The notes under the pieces are model-generated. The model saw only the letters and a program-made list of their open reading frames with translations. It was not told where the DNA came from and made no database searches. From NCBI GenBank assembly GCA_963931925.1, contig OZ007574.1:37790938-37854937 (forward strand): 64,000 nt of DNA. Reading direction: 5' to 3'. Position 1 is the stretch's first letter; every line of letters starts with the position of its first letter. This stretch comes from Onchidella celtica. Taxonomy: Eukaryota; Mollusca; Gastropoda; Systellommatophora; Onchidiidae. The position numbers and the translations under genes were made by a program. Of the stretch, positions 1 to 17,550 are shown in pieces.

Positions 1-330
1 GATAAGATAGATATAATAGACAAGATAAAATTAATAAGATAAGATAGACAGGATATGGTAAAATATGATAGATAAGATAAGATAAATAGGATAAGATAAG
101 ATAGTTAAGATAGGATCATGGAGCTATTAATAACAGTTATTAGTACCTCCATGGATAGGATAGATAGGATGAGATAAATACGATAGAGAAGATTAGCTTA
201 GATAGATAAAATAAGATAGACAAGGTAAGATGGATAAGATAAGATAGGATAAGATAACATAATATAGATAAGATAAGATGGATAAGACAAGCTTAGATAG
301 CTAAAATAAGATGGATAAGATAAGATAGGA

Positions 331-361
<31 letters not shown>

Positions 362-424
362 AGATAAGATAAGATAAGATAATATAAGATAGATAAGATA
401 AGATAGGATGAGATAGATAAGATA
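1..424. repeat. (GATAA)n / (GATAGATAA)n satellite tract
   Basis: About 420 bp of imperfect GATAA and GATAGATAA units reach the left edge. A short non-repeat island around 115-160 includes the inverted pair catggagctattaa / ttagtacctccatgg. The tract abuts a LINE-like 3' end in antisense at 425, so it is best read as an expanded (TTATC)n tail of a - strand LINE copy rather than an independent satellite. Confidence 0.9.
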
Positions 425-530
425 AGAATCATTTTATTGTCCCATGAGGGAAATTTACTTTCACTGCGCGTTTAAGAGCATGCACGTGGTATATAAGTCC
501 TACTCATTACGCCGGGGCAAAATTCTAAAA
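425..530 (-). mobile_element. LINE 3' end fragment with (TTATC)n tail
   Basis: Read on the - strand, 425-465 gives AATTTCCCTCATGGGACAAT followed by a poly(A)-signal-like AATAAAATG and TTATC repeats. The same string occurs on the + strand at 46579-46620. The hairpin-like TTTCCC...GGGA plus a short tandem tail is typical of L2/CR1/Rex-type LINE 3' ends. The upstream limit is unclear; no coding part is seen here. Confidence 0.6.
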
Positions 531-827
531 AAAACGAATCCCTTCCACAAAAACACACAGAACAAGAACAAGGAAAATAAAAAGAAGAAAAGTGAGGTGT
601 AAATGCCAATGGCCGCGAACCTCCCAAAAATATAGACCTAAACACAAGATATGGCTCTGTGCTAATGTTTGTATCGCTGGAAGCACCAAGAGACGATCCA
701 AATGCTCACATACAAAGTCTCATGCTTTGAACCAAAAGTCTAAGTTTTAGCACTTTTCATCGTTTTAGCTGCCCTACAAGTTTATCGGAAGTGTCTCAAA
801 AATTGCCTTTTATTTATTTTGTTTTAG

Positions 828-7596
<6,769 letters not shown>

Positions 7597-7676
7597 TTAC
7601 ACTGACGGTGTTACAGAGGCGAGAGTAAACAAAACATAATTATTTTCGGTGTCCACTTGCAATTCTGAGAGAACTG

Positions 7677-7682
7677 AATAAA
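7677..7682 (+). terminator. Poly(A) signal AATAAA, carboxypeptidase
   Basis: A canonical hexamer 81 bp after the stop codon; a second lies at 7724-7729. These are the likely 3' end of the transcript. Confidence 0.7.
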
Positions 7683-7723
7683 ATGCAACTGAAATCAATT
7701 AAACTTTAAGTCAAGTTGCTCCC

Positions 7724-7729
7724 AATAAA
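7724..7729 (+). terminator. Second poly(A) signal AATAAA
   Basis: A canonical hexamer 128 bp after the carboxypeptidase stop, offering an alternative cleavage site. Confidence 0.55.
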
Positions 7730-7830
7730 TCCAATCGAAGAAATGTTTCCATAGGGGCAATGAAACAGTTCATGGGAGACCAGTGTTTCTCCATATCAAG
7801 TTTCAACCCATGTCCAGATTACGACACGTA

Positions 7831-8285
7831 CGGGGTGTCCCACAAGTCTGGATCCATTGGCAAAAACAAATGTATGTAAAGGTTTTATTCCAGTAAATGC
7901 TCAAAATGACAACCTTGGACTTTGTGACACTTGGTGACTTCAGTTCGACTCCACTTTATGCACAACAGAGTAATTCCACGTTAAACTTTTGCGAGTTTAG
8001 TATAATGATAAGGAGTTAAAATAAATCGGAACTGTGAAACGGTTTGATAATGCCACAACGCATTTTAAACAAGTGTCAAAAGAGTGCATTTGTTATACCT
8101 CTCCAGTTTTTGGTGACTGGAGATAGAACCAACAAGAACTATAAAGTCGCCAATGCTGAATACAAAAACAGTGCGATCTTCTACAGGTAGTTTCGAAGAC
8201 ATCTTGGGTCTGAATTAAAAAGAAATATTAACCTTTTCATTTGAGGAAATATTTTTATGGATCCAGATTTTTGGGACACCCTGCG
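7831..8285. mobile_element. Tc1/mariner-type MITE, TA target duplication
   Basis: Terminal inverted repeats of about 28 bp: the left end is CGGGGTGTCCCACAAGTCTG and the right end, reverse complemented, is CGCAGGGTGTCCCAAAAATC; both then run into TGGATCCAT. TA flanks both sides (7829-7830, 8286-8287). The 455-bp interior has no reading frame of note. It lies about 100 bp past the second carboxypeptidase poly(A) signal; a reversed fragment sits at 1610-1775. Confidence 0.85.
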
Positions 8286-8826
8286 TAAAAGGATTGGTCC
8301 TAAACCTATCGGGCTTGGGCCTGCTTCCAGGCTGCATTTGCAAGTGGATTAGTGTGATATCATAGCCCTCTGGTGTCCAGCCTTTTACCCTTGAAATATC
8401 GTCACTCTTATTTAAGCAAATGCTTAACTCAGGGGTAGACAGTTAGCATTCTTTGTCATTATTTATTTCGCGAACTCCGACTACCGTACATAGTTTGATC
8501 TGAATAGCTCTTCGGCCAGCACCCCTGGGGCCCTATGTCAATCGATGTAGATTTTCAAAGTATTTCCGCTGGCTTGGTATGAGTATCATAAGGGTGGACT
8601 CCCCTACATCAAACTCACATCTATCGGCGATGTCGCACCCAGCGAATCTACGTAGTAGATCGATGTCATTGCTTATGTACAAAAATTGATTGCGGGAAAC
8701 CAAACTCCCTGAGTTAAAGGTGAAATGGGTGCAGAGGCTTACAGATTTTTTTGCAATATGAATTGCCAATCCCACACGTTTTACCACTTATCGCGAGACA
8801 GCTCTTTGCATGTATCAGAAGTTTTG

Positions 8827-9115
8827 CATCAGGGGCCGTCCACAAAAGTACTCACGCTCGACGCCTTTTATAAGCCTAATTTCAACACACCCCTCCACAC
8901 AACCCCCATAATAACGAGCGAACCACCGTTAGGATGCTGAATGACCCAATGTGCATGTTGTATCAGGGGCCATCCATGGAAGTGCTCACACTCGGCTCCA
9001 TGTTGCCAATTCCCCCCCCCCCTCCCCCCCCCCCCCCAGATGTACGATTTTTATAAGCCTGACTTCAAGAACCCCCATATTACCTTTAAGTTTCCAAGAA
9101 CCACCGTGTTACCCT
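8827..9115. repeat. Tandem duplication of a 110-bp repeat with poly(C) insertion
   Basis: Copies at 8827-8935 and 8961-9115 share atcaggggccgtccac / atcaggggccatccat, ttttataagcctaatttcaa and gaaccaccgtta in the same order. The second copy contains a C-rich tract at 9010-9039. CAGGGGCCGTCCA resembles the end of a common invertebrate repeat, but I cannot name the family. Confidence 0.65.
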
Positions 9116-10204
9116 GTGTAACGATACACTTTTTCATATGCCGGGTTCACCCACCTCCCTTTCCAATTTCCGAGCGTACAAACTTAAGACGGCCCATCGG
9201 ACAAATCATGTCGGTGCATTGGAGGTTTAAGTAGTTGTAATAGATAACTGCACACTTTAGAAAGTTAAATAGCTGTAACACGTAATTGTACACTTAGAAG
9301 GTTAAATAGCTGTAATAGATAAATGTACACTTTAGAAAATGTATCCTATACTCTAATTATTATATCACAAAACTTACAAAAATGTGATGTTAAAATATAG
9401 GCCTATCTGTGTTGTAACCCATGACTATATGAACGACAATTCTACACAAAGTTTTCAAAACAGTCTTTCCCTACCTCATGTTGACCCCAGAGAAATAAAC
9501 AAACATTTGGCTTCCTTTTCGGAGGTCTGTTATTTTATTTTATTTTCATGGGGCTTTTTGCCATATGGTTGTTTGTGACATTTTGCCAATTTTGAGGTTT
9601 GGTCAGTGATTCTCTCACATCTCATAATTTTGTTATGTATACGTGCCATTCCGATGGGTTAAAAAATTGTCCACATAATCTTATGTGTTGGTGATGTAAT
9701 GTTGTAGGCGTTTTGGCCCTGATCTTATACAACTCTTCACACTTTCGATCCTCATTTTCTAGAAAAGGCAAAAATGCACACACAGCCATATGAAAAATGC
9801 CCGACATTTTTTAATTTTTTTTTGGATTACACTTTGTCTCCTCCCTTTACGGCCTCCACATAAACCGTAAAGGGAAAACGTGACGAAAGGGAAACAAAAA
9901 CAAAATGAAAACAAAGATTGTGGACAAAAAAAGAAAAACAAGTAAAAAGGAGAGAAGAGAATGTGAGACTGTGATAAACCGAGGAGTTGGAGAAAGATGG
10001 ATACTGATGATGTGATGGCTGTCATATCACCACTGACAAAGTAGTTCGGAAAATAGGAAAACTGGCCTGGTAGTTGTATTTGTTCTGAACTGGGTGAGAA
10101 AAAATAAACAAAAACCCCGAGATACCGTACCCGAGAAGTGAAAGAGCAGGAAAAAACGTAGATGTCACACACAATAGCTGAATACAGTGTATACACATGA
10201 GCAC

Positions 10205-10370
10205 TGAATTAAATATTTGGACCTACAGTCATAGAACACGTCATATAAAATTACTGACTACAACTACTACAAGACATTGCACACAGTCACTGAATAAATG
10301 ACATACAATCACAGAACAATCACATAAAATTACTGACTACATGACATGACCTATAATCACGGTTTAGGGC
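10205..10370. repeat. Minisatellite, left block
   Basis: Degenerate units around tacaatcactgaatacatga and cataaaattactgacta. The same units resume at 11040-11290, beyond the foldback element. Confidence 0.75.
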
Positions 10371-10487
10371 CGTGGCCTGAATAGTATTAATGAATATTAA
10401 GTGATCGAAGGATATGGTAGGCAGAAATGCCATCTATTTTCTTGTCAAGGTTTTTCAGGATAGATCACCGATATTATGTAAAACCAA

Positions 10488-10930
10488 TTGACGAAATATT
10501 ATAAAAACCACAGAAAAACTGTGGGGTCGCAGCAGGACTATAAGCAATGTTAAAATCGGGCAAAAAGAAAGAGTTGTATGTTGCGAAATCCTAAGTGAGA
10601 AATAAAACCCAAACGATACAAAGCAAACTAAAGAGAAGACAGAAAATGTTCGAATTTTTCGGCTTTCGCCTTTATCAAGAAAAAAAAATGGAACAGACAA
10701 AACAATTGAACAATAAAAGGTTTCAACAGGAAATGTGTAGAATCGAAGCGAAACAGAATATGTTACGGCACTTAGCTGCGAGTTCTTGCTTGGAGCAGCA
10801 CAAAAGTAAAGGCGAAAGCCGAAAATTCGAACATTTTCTGTCTTCTCTTTAGTTTGCTTTGTATCGTTTGGGTTTTATTTCTCATGCAGGGTTTCGCAAC
10901 ATACAACTCTTTCTTTTTGCCCAATTTTAA
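10488..10930. mobile_element. Foldback element, family F, copy 1
   Basis: A long inverted repeat: the left arm around 10555-10670 (gttgtatgttgcgaaatcct, aaagagaagacagaaaatgt) is mirrored at 10808-10925 (cgaacattttctgtcttctc, caacatacaactctttcttt). Arms are about 110 bp at over 90 percent identity, with a loop of about 135 bp. The block cacagaaaaactgtggggtc left of the arm is shared with the copy at 41106, so the element begins near 10488. Confidence 0.8.
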
Positions 10931-11039
10931 TAATTATGTAAAACCAAGAAATGCTCACATGGTGAGCTCTGTAATAAAACTGTCGTGGTGAGACTCGAGA
11001 AAAGATTTTCTCGTCATGTGTTGATCAAGCTGTGGTTTG

Positions 11040-11290
11040 TGGAATCTCTAAAATACAATCACTGCATACATGACATACATTCACTGAATACATCACATAA
11101 AATTACTGACTACATGACATGACACACAATCACTGCATGCATGACATACATTCACTGAATACATCACATAAAATTACTGACTACATGACATGACATACAA
11201 TCACTGAATCCATGACATGCAATCACGGAATTTACACATCATATAAAATTACTGACGACATGACATGACACACAATCACTGAATACCGTC
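11040..11290. repeat. Minisatellite, right block
   Basis: Three to four copies of a unit of about 80 bp built from tcactgaatacatcacataa, aattactgactacatgacat and gacatacaatcactg. It continues the block at 10205-10370. Confidence 0.8.
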
Positions 11291-14200
11291 ACGGACATTG
11301 ATGACAGTGTAACAAACGAAAACAACAATCAGCACAAGTAAAAAAAAAAAAGTCACACAAACCACTATTATTTGAATAGTAAAATTCCTTTAATTCACGG
11401 GATAAAGCCAAGTGCATGGATATTCCTGACTTAACTGGCAAAGGTACAAAATTAGTCCTAGCTTCGAATCTGTAGATTCCAGTACAGTTGTATACTAAAT
11501 GCTTATGTTATGCAGGTGCAATGTAAATCACTGTAGAAAATGAGCCTATCAACCACAATTTCAGTATCAACTCTAAACTCCTGAAGTACTAAATACTGTG
11601 CTACATGAAAACATCTGGGGAACGTAATTGAAATAACCTATGACAAACATCCGTACATGTATTTTTAAATATATAATAATATCCTAGGTAAATTTTTACC
11701 ACCTATTGCTGCTCACAGAAAACCTGGCTACTTTGAAACTTCAGCCTTATATTATATGCCTGCATCATACAACTATGACTACTCAAAGTTTCATAAATTT
11801 ATTCACATGGTAGTAAAATTTGAAAGAAAGATCTTGTACAGTCTTTTGATTTTTTTATTTTGGCTCCTTATGTGAAGGTGTAATACTTTTCTTCTTAAGG
11901 AAAGAGCCATTTTATATGGTCAAAGTCATGGTCTGTGTGGACCTTAAAATATAGGACATTAATGATTACACTCTGCATTAGAAAAAAATCTTGCAAGCTC
12001 CACAGTTTTAGTATTGACATTAAAGCTTTCCATGAGCACCTTCTATGCCAGACGAAAAACTGTCACTCAAATAGTGATAAAAAATATTTAACCAAAATTT
12101 GAAGAAAACAAAATACCTTCAAAAACCCTTCTCATCAAGTATCTATGAATAACTGGCAGTAAATATTTTCACAATCTAACAATGCTGTATGTATACAAAG
12201 TCTATAATGACACAAGTATAATTTGATTTAATATTCTAGCTGATAATATCACCTAATAATGATCTATACATAGGTAGATTAATTCTAAATTGCACGCTTT
12301 GGTAAACATAGCAATCAAAACATAACAGTGCTCCACACAACCATAGCACTAGCAAACAATTTATTATGCTCATAAGAGCTGCCCCTACAGGCTCCAGTTA
12401 AACCTGTTCCATTTTTCCCTTCCATTTGCTTGAAAATGCAAAAAGTTAAAATCAAAACAATGTAATGTATTAAATAAAGTGAGATGATGGGTTTCCATAC
12501 TTATGCTGCTTAGTTATTATGAGAGTTGAGACAACCTCAATTATGCTATGGCTTCTCTCCAAGATCAAATGTAGAATTTTCTGACCAAAGGCAGCTGTGA
12601 AGTCTCCAAACAAACCGTATATCAAATTCTTTTAAAAAGATTCAATCATTAGTGATAAGAAGATTGGTTTGACTTGTATTCATTTATAATTTATTTTTCT
12701 TTTAAGATTTATAGTGTGTGTTGTTTTTTTTTTGTTTTTACTGTTGCCAAAAGTAGGACTTTGTAAAAAAAAAATTTTCCTTTGGGGGGGCACATTTCAT
12801 TTTTTCTTAAATGACACATTCTCATGTGCTCACTCAAACATCAATTATAGATTCTATAAATTTAGCTGCATTAATATACATGCAATTGGATTAAATTGTC
12901 GGCTATTTAATGATTAAATGTAAAATTATTGTTATCATGTTGGAAACCAATATGTCATATGTAATCATAAAGTTACATACATGCCATAACACTGCATACT
13001 CAAAACAGTTGCTAATTTATATACCCTGAAAATCAAGCATAAAATACAATTAATCATGAGTCAGAATACAAAACAAAAAAAGTCTTGGCGCAGGAATTAA
13101 AGTCATGTGGTTTTCAAATTAAAAGAAAATAAAAATAAATGAATAAATAAATAACAACAAAATTAAACAAATTTTTGAGATACTTCAACGTAAAATGAAT
13201 TTTTCAAATGTCAAAATGAAATAAATCGAACAGAGATTTTACAATAATGAAAATGAGCACTTGTTGAAGTTGAATAAAAAATAAAGAGATCTTGATGCTT
13301 TTTAAAACTGTATTTTATGCTATAGAACAAATATGCAGGTCTTTCTTCCACCATTTTCTAAAATTTCAAACACATTTCTTTTTTTATCTGAACTCACTAG
13401 AGGAACTAGAAAGGAACAACGTCTTAGATATAATATATTTTTGTATTTATCAATATAAATAGATTTCAAAATTAATTTTTATAGTGACTAGGCAGACGTG
13501 CAGAATAATATGTATACATTGACTATAAAATATAAACATCAGTCTATAGCTGACAATGTCTTGAGGCAACATCAACTATTCTTGCTAAAACCATTCCGCA
13601 TGTTGTTTCGTAATTCTGTTCAGTGAACCATCAACTGATCACTGCCAGATGTTATCAATGACTAAATCACAACTATGTATCACTGTCTTTAAGCTCACAA
13701 AAGCTCATTTGATTACAATGAATTGTACTGAAATGTGAACAAAACAATCAATTCAAAATAATTTTTATTCCGGTGCATATCATAAATGGTACTTCATAGG
13801 TATCCGCATTGTGACCATTCTTAAGACGCCATACTTTCACAATATCATTTCACATACCCTTGTAATTCTATGTGTTATGGAGTCTGGTGATGTTAAAAAA
13901 TCTTCAGAGAATGGATCATATAGCCACGATTCCCTAAGACTATAGCAACTCAGAAATTCCAAAAATGATTTTTATATTGATTCAACTACATTCGAAGCCG
14001 CATCAAATAATCTTGGTTTTGGATTTGTAAGCTAAAAAATAATCGAATGGCTAGACCAGTTACGCTAAAATAAAGAAAAGTTTCTTGCTTCTCCTAAAAA
14101 GTAGCCACAACAGATTACTACAGTTTCAGGGAATGTGACAACACAAACCTCCAGGGTTTTGTTGTGTAAAATTTTAATACACGCTAAATCACAAATTTAA

Positions 14201-16264
14201 ATCTACTGCAACCTTGGACATCATAAATGAGAGTCTGTTGAAAACCTGATGTGCTACAAACTCAACTAGTCCTACGTCATTAATGCTATTTTATTTATAA
14301 ATCCATGTTGTTAAGTAGTGAACGATAATTTTTTTTTAAAAATGTTTCAATTATCAATACTGAAAGGTTGGAATGCGATCCTGATGATTTTGTCTGTGCT
14401 TGCGCTGTCAAGAACCATAACATGAAATTGAACCACATAATCAAAATCATAATAAAATTATTATATTAGAGTATATCTGTGGCCCTGCTGTTCCTCAAGT
14501 GAAGTCTCTAAACTATGGCATAAGTTTGCCCTTAAAAGCTTAATTGCCTTCAGTGACAATTTTGGAGGAAATCACTAAATACAACGCTAGGAGTTTTGGA
14601 TTTTTAGCAAACATTAGATAGAAAAACAAGTCGGCATTTCCATCAATAACATTTTATCTTATGAACTAAAAGCCACATTTGCTCAAGAGGAAAAAAAACA
14701 CCTCTCGTTAATAAAAATATTTCTCATAACTCACTGAGTATGCAAGCTAATGATTACCCTTTTACCTTCAATGCGCACGATTTTCACCACTTTTCAAAAA
14801 TTCTCTAATTCCATTATTGAGTTTACAAAAGATATTTTGATATATGGTTGCAAAAGTTTATTCAAGAGAAAAATGGCTGATTGAAGGCATTCATTTATTT
14901 ATATTCTATCACTGCCACTTATGTCTGTGAAAAACATCCTGGTTTCCATTGCTTCCATGAATGCGTTGTGAACTCAAGCATTGCGCAATGCCAGAACACA
15001 ATGAGTCCTGAATTAGCTAAGACAATAAAGCCTTCAATAAGCAAAATTCAAATTCAAGTATGGATGTTATTTCATTGATATCCACAGATTCTTTGGTAAA
15101 TGGTGACGTCAACTTAACTTCCCTATGTGGCAGATCTACCTTGAATTTAATATTAAAGAAGATACTGCCCAATATCATACATGCAGGTCATTGTCAATTT
15201 GCTCTGCCTTATTATGGCAAAAGACCACAAAAGCCAACCTAGGTCAAATTCATTTTTTTAATGGAATGGCATGGGCTCTGTCTTGATACCTGGCTTACAG
15301 TTTTGTATGTACCTACACATACAATAGTTTCTTTTCATCCTCATAAACTGAACAAAGAATAAAGCGTGTCGCAAACAAATCTTCTTCCTTTCTGTCCGAG
15401 TTACAATCTTGCATACCCAATTACAGTTTCTTTTTGTCCGCACAAAAATTGTAACTGAATAAACAATAAAGTTGGTGTAACAAGTGTCTTTTTCTTTTTG
15501 TGTGGTGTGTCTTCTGCAAACTTTGACTTTTTGCAAATACAGCCTTTTTCCTTAACATGGAAGGCTTTATCATATTGAAAGACATGTTTACTTACCCTGA
15601 AATTACCGGTATCAATGAACAGAAAAAACAGATACAAAAACTGAAAATAAAAAAGTGTTCTTGGGCAAACTTGAAACATAGTCAGTACTTAATGACTCCA
15701 GATTTTTGCTGGCTCCTCTCTCAAAATATCACTCTTTTTAATTTTTAAAAACCATTTGTGGTGTCTGTTTATCAGCTTTACATTAATTTTTAGTTTTATA
15801 AAATGAAAAAGAAATTGTAAAATTTTACTGAAAATAAATACTCAATTACTGGCTAATATACAGGTTAGAGACAAAAAAGTGTATATTCACAGTAACACAG
15901 ATATGAAGATATATGGTACGAAAATAATAATGCTACTCAGCAACCGATTCTCTAGGTACAACAGTTAGTTTGATAACAACAAAAACATGAATAACTGGTC
16001 AATGTAAGAAACAAATAACACAGTCGACTAACATGCATAGTTTTAGTCTAAAATGGAAAAAGCAAATACATGTGCGGTCTATGCATAATAAAACAGTCAA
16101 CAGAGAAGAGAAGACAAATACAGAGAGGGCCAAAAGTAGGTATAAAGTATTTAATTAACTAATCGATTTATTTATTATTGTTTTTCTTATTTGAGAGGTA
16201 ATTTGGTCTCGTAGTTCAGTGGCTGGCATGTTCACCTTACTTGTCACTTATGGATTTCTCTATT

Positions 16265-16620
16265 CCCTTGAGGGGGGGAAGGGGTGTTACAGTAAAGGAG
16301 ATGGTCTTTGAGAGATGACGAATTGAAAGAGTTCATCTCACCGAAAACATTTGTCAACACTGATGCGAACCGGAATTTGTGTGTTACCGTGCGTCACCAT
16401 GTCAAGGTCAGGTTTGAGGAATGTTGCAACATTATTGGGGTGGGGTTGGGGGGGGGGGGGGGTTAATAAAGGAGATGGTTATTGAGAGTGGATGAACTGA
16501 CATTTATGGACATGAATGGTAACCGGAATTTGTGTGTTTCTGTGTGTCACTGTGTCAGTACTGTCAGGGTCAGATTTGGGGAATGTTGCAATCTTGGGGG
16601 GGGGGGGGGGGGGGGGGGCA
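16265..16620. repeat. Tandem duplication, about 175 bp, each copy ending in poly(G)
   Basis: Both copies contain taaaggagatggt, aaccggaatttgtgtgtt, gtgtcac/gcgtcacc and ggaatgttgcaa. The first ends with a G tract at 16437-16463 and the second with one at 16598-16618. Confidence 0.8.
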
Positions 16621-16915
16621 GGCATTTTGAGTACCTTAGAGACTAAACAGTGCTAAATAATAATCATAAACTAAAAAAAAATAAATTATTTGAAACAGAA
16701 TATCTACTTTTGGCCCACCTTGTACATGTATTTATAATAATATATAATTATTCTAAAACAACAGCAAGAAAAGTAGACACTGGTCTCAGCAACCTAAGGT
16801 GAATAATATAACTATACAGTACATTCACAACTCTAAATAAGTTACAAATTATACCTAAGGAAGAAGAGCATTAAATAAACATTGCAAGTAACATATCAAT
16901 CCAAACACAAAAAAT

Positions 16916-17550
16916 TAATGTGAGTGGATCTGGTAAACTCAGGCTTAAAGTGGAATTTTTATACTTCTTTAAGAAATCAAAACAAAATACTTCTAAGATG
17001 CTTTCAAGCAAAATATTTTCACTAAATGCAGAAAAATGACTAACCTTATATGTGAGTGTGCATAAGAAAACCCACATAAGTCGGAGGAGCTGATTTTGAG
17101 AAAAACGGCTTTGAAGTGAAAATAATGGGTCCGACACAAACTTCCAACTTGGCTGTTGTTTAGGGGACCGTGGCATGTTACAGGGTAAACTGTAGACAAG
17201 CAGTGAACACTACTCAGTATGATCTCTATAACTGCTTAGTTATTAAACTACGGTCTCCTAACAGCAATTACTCCAATATTACTTGGTGAATTAGCTATTG
17301 CCACTTATAGGATTAAATGCCGTTTTCTCAAAATCTTGTTTTAGGGGGTCACTGACTTCAATTTATCAGAAATGTCTTGTCTTTCATTATATGTACAGGA
17401 CTCAAAATGTCACGTTGCCGACTTATGCCGGGTTTTCCCATGCACACTCACATATTTTATAGGCAAATTTCAATTTTCATAGAAAATTTTGCTCCCTTTG
17501 GAAAGAGCTTCCTCAGGAATTTGGTCTTTCACCTTAAGCCCGATTTCACC
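16916..17550. mobile_element. TIR element family A, split by a MITE insertion
   Basis: The left part, 16916-17048, and right part, 17455-17550, together match the uninterrupted copy at 28863-29110: gtgagtggatctgg, atacttctttaagaaatcaa, gaatttggtctttcacctta and cccgatttcaccagat. The ends are inverted repeats (atctggtaaactcaggctta against the reverse complement of taagcccgatttcaccagat). The family B MITE at 17051-17452 sits inside. Confidence 0.8.
17051..17452. mobile_element. TIR element family B, copy 1 (MITE nested in family A)
   Basis: Starts TGTGAGTGTGCATAAGAAAA and ends TTTTCCCATGCACACTCACA. Terminal inverted repeats of about 38 bp extend to cataagtcgg. TA lies on both sides (17049-17050, 17453-17454). 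402 bp, non-coding. A second copy is at 41731-42262. The TA duplication and TGTGAG ends suggest a Tc1/mariner-type non-autonomous element. Confidence 0.85.

Noticed and set aside
10205-11290. CRISPR-like array
   Set aside because: Units are degenerate, unevenly spaced and without unique spacers, and the genome is eukaryotic.
12714-12917. Small frames in the 11.4-26.7 kb region
   Set aside because: Short, composition-driven and without any protein family signature or linked exons.
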